From assembly GCA_018902385.1 (NCBI GenBank), contig JABSSW010000075.1, positions 62,001 through 126,000 on the forward strand: a stretch of 64,000 nt of DNA. The letters run 5' to 3'. The first letter of the stretch is position 1. Each line of letters begins with the position of its first letter. A program made the translations under genes and the position numbers. The DNA comes from Physcia stellaris (Eukaryota; Ascomycota; Lecanoromycetes; Caliciales; Physciaceae). The notes under the pieces are model-generated. The model had not been told where the DNA came from and made no database searches. It saw only the letters and a list, made by a program, of their open reading frames with translations. Positions 10,420 to 20,180 of this stretch are shown here, piece after piece.

Positions 10420-11196
10420 TCAATGATCATCCCTCTCCAGCCAGCTCTTCGATGCATCGTACAAAATCCCTAGCGAAGGCTCCGTTACCGCAGCCCGCTC
10501 ATAAAGAGTCTTGTCGACACATCTCGCAAAGTGTAAGAATGACACGAGAACAAAGTCGGCATAGGACACCGTCTTGCCAAGGGCGAACGGACCACCATTG
10601 GTGTTCAGTATGTCTCCTAGCTCTTTAAGCAGCGGCTCTACCTTGGCCCACGCCTTTTCCCCGTCGGGATCGCTTTGCAGCTCGCTGCGAATTTTCTTGA
10701 ATCCCTCTGCACGTGTTCGCTCCATGTACTCGACCGATGGCGGGTTGAGGATATTCTTGGGTATCTTGACCATGTGGATGCCTGCCATAGGCCAAAACAA
10801 CTTTGGCATCAGGTCCTCGACCTTTCTTAAAACTGGCGAGTATAAGTGTAGGGGAGGTGAGGGATAGCGGCGCTCGAGCTCTGTCGCGATTTTGCGTGAG
10901 TCCATCATGTAAGAATCATCGGGAAATTTGACGGCGGGAATGGTGTAGGGTGAGCGGGCTGCGCCTTCAGGATTGGGCTCGAGACCGAAGGATTTCATCG
11001 TTGGAGCGATGTCGGGGAACTCGACCCATTGAGTCTCATAATCGAGTCCTTTGTAGTTGAGCGCAAGACGGGCTGGTGGGTTGTTAGTATGAGGCTTCAA
11101 TCGGAAGGACTTTTTGGCATTACTCTTCCAAGGGTTCAACGACCAGGAGGCGCAAGGCTCTCGGCTGGGTAGATCGTATAGCACAATCTTGGACAT
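10420..11196 (-). CDS. Glutathione S-transferase-like protein, 241 aa, one intron
   Basis: Exons are 11196-11124 and 11072-10420. The intron (11123-11073) is 51 nt, divisible by three and stop-free, so an unspliced frame of 258 aa also exists. Splicing restores LNPWKTRLALNYKG, the conserved strand-helix of fungal GST-like proteins, and the intron has an ACTAAC branch site. The N-terminal thioredoxin-fold half has YTIPAV and an MDSRKIA stretch where glutathione normally binds. The C-terminal half is helical with FALGKTVSYADFVL. The family conjugates or transfers glutathione in detoxification, and some relatives are beta-etherase-like. The substrate cannot be told from sequence. The ATG at 11196 opens directly on strand 1 (SKIVLYDLPS), so it is the likely start. 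Confidence 0.85.
   Translation of the reverse strand: MSKIVLYDLPSREPCASWSLNPWKSNAKKSFRLKPHTNNPPARLALNYKGLDYETQWVEFPDIAPTMKSFGLEPNPEGAARSPYTIPAVKFPDDSYMMDSRKIATELERRYPSPPLHLYSPVLRKVEDLMPKLFWPMAGIHMVKIPKNILNPPSVEYMERTRAEGFKKIRSELQSDPDGEKAWAKVEPLLKELGDILNTNGGPFALGKTVSYADFVLVSFLHFARCVDKTLYERAAVTEPSLGILYDASKSWLERDDH
11073..11123 (-). other. Stop-free 51-nt intron of the GST-like gene
   Basis: On the minus strand it begins GTAATG, ends CCACCAG and contains ACTAAC. Removing it joins K-T-R-L. The inserted 17 residues break an otherwise conserved block, so retention would probably damage the fold. Confidence 0.85.
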
Positions 11197-11708
11197 ATCG
11201 CCGGTAATACCTTCTCTCGTGGATGGAGGTAGACATGACGAGGTTATATATACTTTAAGGTGCAGCTGGTGAATCCTCCTTCATTGGTAAGCGGCATCTC
11301 AATATTCCTCGCGTAGAGCTGGATTAGCGTCTTGGCGCTTTAAAGCATTCACGGCTCTAATTCACCCCGACCTTCGATCACTAAAGTACACAATCCCGTT
11401 CGCAGTCCACTGCTACGACTACTGGATATGAATTATCTAGTAGCAACTATGAACATGCGTTGCATTCGCGCAATGCTGGGTGAAGACGCTCATTCGCCAA
11501 GTACTCCTTGTCTTGCATGCTTGCTCCTCTCCGCTCCACTCAAAGCTGACAACTCCGAGTCGCTATAGAGCTCGATAAAGAACGATAGCTTGGCGCATTC
11601 ACATCCTTTAGCCCAGTACCTTCCGATCTAGTAGGCTTCCAATGCCCTCATCCGCCCGTCGATACTTGTGGTGGGTTTGAGCTGGGAGCTTCCGTCGATG
11701 GGATTCCC
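11197..11708. other. Gap between GST-like and RTA1-like genes
   Basis: It holds the upstream region of the GST-like gene and the 3' end of the RTA1-like gene. I see no coding frame with support. Confidence 0.5.
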
Positions 11709-12591
11709 TTAGACGAGGAGCTTGGTGATCTCGCTCGGGTGGACGACGTTGAGCAATATCATGACAGCAAGCATCAGGATCGCATCGAAGATGTATAGGA
11801 ACACCTCGTGGCTTAAGAGGTAGCCACTGAATCCCTGTAGGTACTCCACAACTCTGAAGATGGAGCGAGCCAAGATGAGGATGCTTGCTGCGTACAAGGT
11901 TTTGATGTGACGTCTCCATGGGACTTCGCGCGACTGATTCGTGGGGTGTCTATTGATTCGGATGTGAAAGATTACCGCAGCAATAAGGAAGAAGCCAAAG
12001 GAGAGGATCTGGACGATCAATCCGCCTATCACGATATTTTGGCCCAGATCTAGCAACTTCTGCGTTCTACCCGCCATGATCCCACCCCCTGCGCCTATTA
12101 GTGTTCGTTTTTCTTCTGGGTGGGAAGATCAATACCGGAAGATTGCACGAGAAAGGACAGCACATCACCACCCACAAAGATCTTGGTGAGCCAGGTCCGT
12201 CTGACCAGAGAGTATCGCTCTCCTGCAGTCAACAAGATTATACCCCCAACAACATATAAATGCTAGCAGCGAAAAGTGCTGGCGCGACAAGCACAAATAG
12301 AGTGTTGACGGTGTAGGGACCCAAAGTCCAATCTGGTGTTTGCTGGCTGGCGACGATTCTGGCACTGTATCCGATGAACTCGACTTACTCTGTCAGCTCT
12401 GTTTGTCTTGAATGAGGGTGTTGCCTACAGCAGCCTCCTAAAAAGAACGGGATCATCAACCATGCACGCTGGCGTAACATCTGGTAGCCATGCATGCCCG
12501 TGGGTACAGAGAAGAGGAGGATGAAGATGACAGCTGCGGCTAAAGAAGGAGCATAGTGGAAATATCTGAAGGTCCAAGTGGAGTCGGTCAT
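11709..12591 (-). CDS. RTA1-like lipid-translocating/resistance membrane protein, apparent frameshift
   Basis: Exons are 12591-12429, 12383-12136 and 12088-11709. The first intron (45 nt, GCTGAC branch) restores the hallmark FEFIGYSARI. The second (47 nt, ACTAAT branch) restores QSSGGGIMA. The product would be about 263 aa with seven hydrophobic segments, of the RTA1/RSB1 family linked to lipid-base export and to resistance to toxic compounds. Inside exon 2, near 12241-12247, one base appears missing at a run of five Cs (plus strand). The frame breaks between YMLLG and IILLTAGERYSLVRRTW, where the family reads GRIILL. Exon lengths sum to 791, one short of a multiple of three. Either the gene is a young pseudogene or the assembly has a homopolymer error. 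Everything downstream is otherwise intact, which favours recent loss or error. Confidence 0.75.
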
Positions 12592-14356
12592 TACTGAAAG
12601 CTTAGAGGCTGACCGTTTACCTTGTAGTTTGATATTTAACAGCCTTTTGCTACTATTTCCGATCTTTACTTGGAGTACTTAAGTACTATAGGTAGGTTTG
12701 TCAACGTGAGTCTTTCACTTCATTAGTCTCTGTACGATATTCAAGACTCATATCTAATTAGCAGCCCATTACGTTATCTTCAATTGGTGCTTTCAGATCC
12801 AGTCCTGCTTGGCCTGCCCATAAGCAGGTCCCTCGTGCCCTTTGAGCCTTTCCCCCAAGGAAATTTATCTGGGAGACAGGTACGACATTGTTACGCATTT
12901 TCCCAAAAGCACAATCAAATACTCTTCAACAGTGTGCCCCCCTTTCGTACTTCCACTGACTACAACGGTGGCATGACTCGGCCTTCCGAAAATCGTAACC
13001 GACATCAAAATTAGTGCAGACCTTGATGTTCCCATTTTCCAAAATAGATTTATCACTTGCTCTCGTAATCTATCCTCAATATAAGCTGTTTACTCTTGTT
13101 CATATGACTTCGTCACTTGGGAGGCTAGAATCGCAGTATGGGCATCTAGAGAACAGTGGTCTCTCTTTTAACATCAATGCCTTGTTGAACTCATTTCAAG
13201 ATCTGCTGATGCAGCTGCTGGCGCGAATACACGTATTGCTCTGACCTCTGAGATGCGTTTGACATCCGTTTGATCACTCAAGTACTTGATGATAGTCTTG
13301 GGAAGAAGAATGAGATAGCCACTTTCTGCCATTTTCTACTTGTATGCCCACTAGGCGCCTTCATCGAAAGATTCGTCATAGTTGACCGCGAATCATACAT
13401 AGTGAATATCCGACGTCTGTAGAGTTACTATGACGCCCACCCATACGATAGTACTTCGTGAGCGGTCGAAGCTTAGCCTTCATTTACTGTGCAATCGTTT
13501 TTGATGGCTTTGTCGTCAAAACGAAAGAGAAGGACCAGATAGCGCTGATCCTTCTGGGCCAGTGGGCGGTTCTACTCCAGAATGTTTGCGTCTAGTGCTG
13601 GGCTGGCGATCGTGACACGCAGTTGGCGGAGGCTGTTCTGGGGCCTGCGGGTCAGTGAGTGGAAGACTATGAAAGGATCTCAAGCAGTATGAAGCATAAA
13701 GCATGCCCCGACTGAACAAATATTCGATGGGCCATCGCTATTACCGTCTGTCAGTTCACAAGCGAATACATTGATACTCAGCTGCCGGAACGGATTATAT
13801 TTTACCAGAGCACAGGTGCTTCTGAGGGCGAGAGTGCATCCCAATTGAATACACTCTGCGACTACATCCTGTTGATGCCGATGACCAGGAAGCTTTAGCT
13901 AATAGAATATTGCTTTCGGTTATCTCCCTTGAACTGATATAGTGACTACGTGTACCAGAATACATTGGACTTCCTGTTGAGGAGGACGAATGTCAACTAT
14001 GAATTTCAAGCATTGAAAGGCGCGGCTTATTCAGCTGCTTCGATTCCACAGCTAGAAGTAGCAAGACCATCTCTCACCTCCATCGTACCGCGAGCTTAGG
14101 ACTGCGTAACAGCATGTGGGGAATGAAAGATAAAACATATTCCGCATTTGGATCAAAGACCATTGGGATCTTCTCAACCACTGCCGGAGTAAGCACAGTC
14201 ATACTGAGTCAGCTCTAACCAAGGTATTCACCGATGGCGGTGACGCAATGCTTATTCATCCTCACCCTCATGACATACACCACAGATATAATACCTTCTC
14301 ACCAGGCGCAGCCTTACAATTTCCAGACTGTCTACCAAAATCATCAACAATCAGTG
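12592..14356. other. Gap, no supported gene
   Basis: Short frames occur on both strands but none shows a recognisable domain. A frame in phase with the next gene extends upstream to about 14234, but the next gene's conserved N-terminus starts at 14357. Confidence 0.45.
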
Positions 14357-15297
14357 ATGAGCGATCCAGTCCGGCGACATGGCTGGACCGCCGTGCCCCG
14401 AGATGCCTCCGTAGTCCTAAGCAGCAGGGACAAGTTCCAAGAGCCCACACCCCGACCTGTCAACGCCTTTGAAAAAACACCATTGGCGGATGCAGTAACC
14501 GCTTACGCGAAACAGGAGTTGAGCGAGCAGACCTTCAACCATAGTATGAGGGTTTACTACTACGGTACAAGCCATTACTCCTTTCGTCCTCCTTGTCACT
14601 CCCACGCTTCCTCCCCTAGAGTGTCAATACAAAGAGACTAGCTCGACAAAGAGACTTAATCTTCTCCCAGGCCAAGCAATCCGCCACGACCACTTCCCCT
14701 CCTGGCAGTTCAGCGACGAGACATACCTCCTCGCCTGCCTCCTTCACGATATCGGCACCACGGACAAAAACCTCCACGCGACTATGCTCAGCTTTGAATT
14801 CTACGGCGGCTTCCTCGCGCTCAATCTCCTGCAAGACGAGCTCGGGGCCCCAAAAGAGCAAGCGGAGAGCGTCACCGAAGCGATTATCCGGCATCAAGAC
14901 CTGGGTGAGAGCGGGAAGATCACGGTGTTGGGGCAGTTGCTGCAATTGGCTACTGTTTTTGGTGGGTTTTTGCTGATCTCTTAGCTTCTATTTGTTCTAT
15001 GGTCTTAGGAGTTCCGTATTGCATGTTGCTGTTAGCTGCGGTTGCGGCTGCCTTTTTTGGCACAATGTTCGTTAATGAGTTGCAAAAGACAACATGGGTC
15101 TCCACCCGGATCTAGTCCACAAGGACACCATCGAAAACGTAGTCAAACACTACCCGCGTAAGGGCTGGTCTGGCTGCTTCGCGGCGACGATTCGGAAAGA
15201 AAACGCGTTGAAGCCCTGGGCGCATACGACGAAGTTGGGGGAGGAGGACTTTCCGAAGGGGGTGGAAGGGAATGAACTCATGGCGCCTTATGATTAG
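14357..15297 (+). CDS. Cyanamide hydratase-like HD-domain protein, 235 aa, two introns
   Basis: Exons are 14357-14564, 14671-14961 and 15089-15297 (708 nt). Splicing gives HSMRVYYYG-QAIRHDHF and LATVF-DNMGLHPDL across the two junctions. Metal-site residues of the HD superfamily are visible: the His in FNHSMR, the His-Asp of LLHDIGTT, the His of AIIRHQDLG, and the Asp restored at the second junction. Other conserved blocks are LSFEFYGGFLAL and RKGWSGCFAATIR. Known members hydrate cyanamide to urea, while many fungal relatives are untested. The start was chosen at MSDPVRRHGWTAVPRD, the usual N-terminus. An upstream in-frame ATG would add 41 unrelated residues. Size is close to the family's normal 240-250 aa. 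Confidence 0.85.
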
Positions 15298-16305
15298 GTA
15301 TGAGAAGGCAGAAGAAAGGTTGGATATGAGTGTCTGATCTGATCTTATATGTCGTTGGTCGTATAGACTGCATCTAGAATGGAAGACTGTCCTTGTGAGA
15401 GTCCGACGGTGACTGTTGTTTTCTGTGTCATTGCTGCACGACAGGTAAATGATTTCTGGATGATTTGTTCGATAATTGAACAATACATGCTCCATGAAAC
15501 GGAGATTGGTTTTCCCTTTTGTTCTCTGATTTCTCTTTTTCCTTTCTTCAGTAGTCGAGTAATCAGTAGACTGCCATGGAAGTGTCCGTCAGACAGTCCT
15601 CGATTCTGCCTCGCGTCATGGTATTGTCCTCGTCCACCTTCTTCAAACCTCGTATGTCGTCGTGGAAGATTCTGGCGTGATGTCTTGCGTCTAGCACGAA
15701 TTAATTTCGACATTACAGTTGATGCTCGCTAACAGACATTCCAATTAGACCTCTTGATTTGGGATATAAAATAACCAAGAGATCAAATAACAATGCGATA
15801 TGGTGATTTTGCATAGCAAAGCGTGGAGCTAGCTAGTGTCTTAGCAAGTGTAACTGCTTTTGCGTTTTCGGTGGAATATTAGTATCGAAATTCCAAACCC
15901 TGACCTTATACCCTATCTAGTGATAGTTTCGCGACTACTTCAATGATCTTAAAACAGCGGTGTCTTTCTGTGACTGCTGTTGGAAACCCTACCTAAGAGT
16001 GTTTTTGAAAGATCGTTTGCTAATTTTGCCACAGTTTTGTGAGGAGAAAGAAAGGTTGTGTGTGGATGGGGGAAACACTGTATCTCAATGCTTTTAGCGC
16101 GCATGGACATCAGCTGAGGGAACCAAACCCACTGGCGGTGTCTCCTTGCTTTGTTATTTGAATGAATGGAGCAAACAGTTGTCGGAAGATACTTCTAGAT
16201 CCTTTAGCCAGTAGAATCCACCAAATTGTCTTTAAAAGGAGCAGGTTCTTCCTAATTTTGTAAAGAGCAGCACTATTTCCTCTAACACTTCAACAGACAA
16301 CTGTT
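15298..16305. other. Gap, no supported gene
   Basis: It contains the 3' flank of the cyanamide hydratase-like gene and the upstream region of the orphan at 16306. Overlapping frames on opposite strands at 15345-15730 lack domain resemblance. Confidence 0.5.
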
Positions 16306-16869
16306 ATGGCACCCATGCTTTCAACATTCATGGTAAGGCTAGATGAGAGAGTTACAGGCCTCGACGAAGCCATGGCCCACTTGATCAACACCCACAGCGA
16401 TCCGCAGAAAGTAGCTACATGGCGTCAGCAACCCATTGGCGACCTAATCGCCGACTTTGATGCCACGGTTGCCCGCTATAGAAGCCAATTAGTCCTAAAA
16501 TTCCAGATGCTGAAGCCTTTACAAGACAATCGATGGGCGCATTCTCTTCCGCCCATCCACGACCATCCCCTGTTCAATCTCTCGGTAAAGCAGGGCTACC
16601 AGATCTCTCAATGCATATACGCGTTACCTTGGGAACGCCTGCCATCAGGGCGTATCCTGAGGATTGTGATGGAAATGCTCATCGAGGATAGACTATTGAC
16701 TAGGGAACGTGTCATTGTGGCTTTTGTACTTCTTGAGTCGTTACTGGCGAGTGTAATCGAGCAGAACGAGGCTGTGCAGCGTGGGTGGTGGAAGAGTGAT
16801 GGGTCGTGGGATGATAGAAAGGGCAATATCCGGGAGATACGGGATACACTGGCACGCTTGCCGTTTTGA
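16306..16869 (+). CDS. Hypothetical protein, 187 aa
   Basis: This is a single uninterrupted frame with a clean ATG and predicted helical content. It has no signal peptide or clear membrane span. It contains PIHDHPLFNLSVKQGYQ in the middle and ends in IREIRDTLARLPF. The C-terminal third is Trp/Asp-rich (RGWWKSDGSWDDRKG). I do not recognise a family. Normal codon use and a compact fold-like pattern suggest a real gene, probably lineage-restricted. The opposite strand carries only shorter shadow frames. Confidence 0.6.
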   Translation: MAPMLSTFMVRLDERVTGLDEAMAHLINTHSDPQKVATWRQQPIGDLIADFDATVARYRSQLVLKFQMLKPLQDNRWAHSLPPIHDHPLFNLSVKQGYQISQCIYALPWERLPSGRILRIVMEMLIEDRLLTRERVIVAFVLLESLLASVIEQNEAVQRGWWKSDGSWDDRKGNIREIRDTLARLPF

Positions 16870-18261
16870 AAGTACTGGAGGACAGGGCGAAAGCTTGTTG
16901 AATTGTTGGTTTGACCTTGTCATGTAGGGTTTTAGCATGATTGTCATGAGACGAGGTAGCATTTCTTTACGTTGTATGTGAGAAATTCCAGAGAACTCAA
17001 AATCCTGATGCGATCACAATCTTCTTAGGTCATCTTGCCAAGTTTTTCGCCAGTTTTTCACTTTGATGGTCCGAGTCACGGATCATGCTCGACCACGTCT
17101 ACTGCCAAACACAATGTTGATAAGTTCTGCTTCTCCGCTAGGGTGTAGCTCCTGAAGGATGCCACATGAAATTATGTCACTTAAGGAAATGGGGATCATA
17201 TCCAGGTAGTGTAGATTATTGAGTTCGATCAATCATGACATCAAGCTGGTGTTCCGCATGCTCTGAGAGATTAGAAGCTCGCGAGAGACTCAGGCTCTCA
17301 TGCCTGAGCTGCCGATTACACTGTGACAAAGCCGGAGAGGTGCAGGCAGTTGCTGGATATAAAATCATGATGCAAAGCCCCAGAAGAACATGGAAGTGCT
17401 CGGGAATGCAAGACCTGCACGGCCCAGTCCCATCGGTCCATTATATTTCCGGCTTGGCATAGTTTGGTTTCTTATCTCGGGCCGACTTTTTCGCGGCCTG
17501 AGTGAGTTTCTCCACGCTGCACCGGCCACAGGTTTAAGATATCGCCCAGGATACATCTGCTTCGAAATCACTGGAAAACGCTCGAGGATCACAATGTAAC
17601 CATGGGTTCAGCAATCTACTTATCTGAGACCTGCTCCATCTGTAAGGCTCACCAACCAGCCAAATTTACAACGTCTACCGATGACTGAATTAGAGATGAA
17701 CAATGGGTTCGCTATTGCGATGTAAGCTGTACATGTTTCAACATCGCCTTAGGGGACAGTTTCAAATTATCTTTGGATCCTCGTCATGAGCAAGAGCCCT
17801 TAGTTTGCTGGTGCAGCCACCAATCGCTCGAGACTTGGTATATCTCATCCATGTCCGACTCGCCTTCAGCTGCTGAGTCACTTGATGAACTCTCTTGACG
17901 GTCCGTTGCATCCATGAACAAGCACAAATTTGACGACCTTGAAGTCTGTTGACGATCAAATTCGAATCTCGAAGCATGGCATGCTCTTCTTTGATTAATT
18001 GAACAGTATAGATATCATCCAGTCTGGTCTCCACGACTGAACAGTCATGCTTGACGTCTTCACTATTACCTTTTCTTCCACTTGATAATTCTTCTAATTC
18101 AGCACTACCAGCTGCTATTCTCTACGGCGCACATCTGCAACGCATATCAGCCACAGCCCCGCACTTCGTCTTCGCCACCGCAGTTCCGTAGTCGCGTTTC
18201 TACATAAATGATTTCAACATCGTAACCCCATCCATTGCGAGTACCTCAAGGTGAAGTACAA
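16870..18261. other. Gap, weak frames only
   Basis: A 75-aa ATG frame at 17235-17462 has CSAC and CLSC pairs. A minus-strand frame at 17762-18034 looks helical but has no upstream ATG. Neither can be called a gene. The sequence just before 18262 is the upstream region of the F-box gene. Confidence 0.4.
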
Positions 18262-19551
18262 ATGGGACTATTAGACGTAAACTCCAACAAGGCATCCAAA
18301 CCTTCGTGGCGCCTACTCAAACCCACGGAAAGGCCTCAAACCTCGAGATCAACACAACCTCGACCATTTAGATCGCCAGAATTTCGATTAGCTAAATCAG
18401 CAGAACCTGCACATGAGGGAATGCGTAGGGATAAACCTGCTTGGGATCTGTGGCACAATTGGAAGATCGAAGAATGCATTCGAGAACCTACCAACACCAT
18501 CGACGACGACGTGCTAAATCCCAGCAATTTATCTCCCGAGAGTCATAGAACGGGTCTCGAAGAGCTCTCTTCGCCCTCACCAGGTCTTGCCCGGCTGCCG
18601 TGCGAGTTGTTAAACATCATCTTAGGCTACCTTGACCTAGAGTCGCAGGCCAGCCTAAGGCTCTCATGTCGACAATTCTTCCACAACTGCGGCAGCTCCT
18701 CGGTCTTTAGCCTAAGATACAAGATGCGAATTGACTCCGACCCATCAGTGCGACTAGCCTGGCGCCTGATCCCGGAGTGGTTCCGGGGATACTCTCAGAT
18801 ACCCTCCAACTGGCTCTACTGCGGCAAATGCGCCACACGCCACAGCAGATCCTCATTCCCAGAAGCCGCAATCAAGATACTACCAACTCGCCGAATCTGC
18901 CTGGGACACATCAAACGACTCTATCTAGCGTCCGATTACAGCGTAAGTTTCACGGACATTGACTACGCTCGGAGGCAATTGAGGCCCTCTATCCCCATCA
19001 AATACCACAACCCCCCCAGAGACCGTGCCGAATCCCCAGCCTCAGTACGGTGCAGCATCGACGACGCCTTGCAGATCGGCCCTCGAGTGCCGCATTTGCT
19101 CGCCGCAACGCGACAGTCGGCTCCATTCATACATTTGTGGCTTCACTATTCCCGCGAGCTTGGCGAAAACTGGCCTGCTCACTTTCGCCCTGATGACTGG
19201 CCGTGGTACTACTATCTCCGGTACTTCTGGCGATTCTACGTGGATCCAAGAAATCTGGACACAGGAGGCTCGAGACTGAGACTGGCTAGAGATCAGTCCG
19301 TGGTGCGTTTCTGCCCTCATCTGCATTCAAAGAGTGGGGTGGTAGCTTCAGCGATTAGTAGCCGTCGTTCACATTATGCTGCCGATAAAAGCATCCAAGG
19401 CCCGAGTGTGCGCTGTGAGGAGTGCGCGACAGACATTAAGATTGTGCTAGATGCTGACAGCCCCCGGACGAGTCTCACTGTTCAAGTAACGAAGTGTCTG
19501 GGAACTCTGAGGTCTGCTGGAGACGCAGATTGGCTGGCGCATTTGGAGTGA
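18262..19551 (+). CDS. F-box protein, 429 aa
   Basis: The frame is open from a TTG at 18235, but the first ATG is 18262, giving 429 aa. An F-box lies at about residues 112-150 (ARLPCELLNIILGYLDLESQ followed by LRLSCRQFFHNC). F-box proteins link SCF ubiquitin ligases to substrates through Skp1. After it comes YCGKCATRHSRSSF, a Cys-x2-Cys-x3-His pattern seen in many fungal F-box proteins, possibly a small zinc site. A Trp/Tyr-rich stretch (DWPWYYYLRYFWRFY) and a second Cys pair (CEECATDIKI) follow. The N-terminal 110 residues are basic and low-complexity. It is not closely related to the three F-box genes at 34-44 kb. The substrate is unknown. Confidence 0.8.
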   Translation: MGLLDVNSNKASKPSWRLLKPTERPQTSRSTQPRPFRSPEFRLAKSAEPAHEGMRRDKPAWDLWHNWKIEECIREPTNTIDDDVLNPSNLSPESHRTGLEELSSPSPGLARLPCELLNIILGYLDLESQASLRLSCRQFFHNCGSSSVFSLRYKMRIDSDPSVRLAWRLIPEWFRGYSQIPSNWLYCGKCATRHSRSSFPEAAIKILPTRRICLGHIKRLYLASDYSVSFTDIDYARRQLRPSIPIKYHNPPRDRAESPASVRCSIDDALQIGPRVPHLLAATRQSAPFIHLWLHYSRELGENWPAHFRPDDWPWYYYLRYFWRFYVDPRNLDTGGSRLRLARDQSVVRFCPHLHSKSGVVASAISSRRSHYAADKSIQGPSVRCEECATDIKIVLDADSPRTSLTVQVTKCLGTLRSAGDADWLAHLE

Positions 19552-20180
19552 CCTTGAAACCATTTGAAAGTAGATGCGAAAGAGGCAACGCTAAGTAATT
19601 TTACCTGGAGGCTAGCATGACATCTTTCGGATTTGTCTAAACCTTAACACTTACGACACTTGCGTCCCGGAAAATTTGAAGCAGGTCACATCCACGTTAC
19701 CTCTGAAAGCTATACCAAATCTTTCATCGTTTCGTCCCAAGCTAACCTTTTCGGCAATGATCAGACCAGTCATCGATTTGTTCTATGCATGCTACCATAA
19801 TTCGGATCGCGTTGTCCAAGCCGATCGATCAGCCCTTTGCACAGAGCTTTCCTATGGCCAATCGCGGACGTTAGGTCTCGCAAGCTTCCATTGCTGCTGT
19901 GCGGTCAGAAATCCAGATTTTGGTTTAGAAATTGTTTACAAACGCCTACAAAAGGAGAACGATCTTTGATCGGTCCGTCTATCCTACACAACAGCCAAGC
20001 AATAGGGTAGACAACGCCTCACCATTAATACCAATGGGCAATGGTGCTCTCGCGTCGGGAAAGAAGTCTATAATATGTCAGGTTTTGTAGCGTTTCATGA
20101 TTTGCTACACTCCTGATATATGGGACCTTGTGGACATAAGCTCAGGCTGTGGACAGAGCTGGTGGATCAGCGCTTACACT
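19552..20180. other. Gap between convergent F-box and transporter genes
   Basis: This is the 3' flank of both neighbours. A 97-aa frame at 19676-19969 has no recognisable feature. Confidence 0.5.

Noticed and set aside
14234-14356. 41-residue N-terminal extension of the cyanamide hydratase-like protein
   Set aside because: The family starts at MSDP..HGWTAVPRD, and the extension has no resemblance to it.
18235-18261. N-terminal extension of the F-box protein at 18262
   Set aside because: It would start at TTG. The first ATG in frame is 18262.
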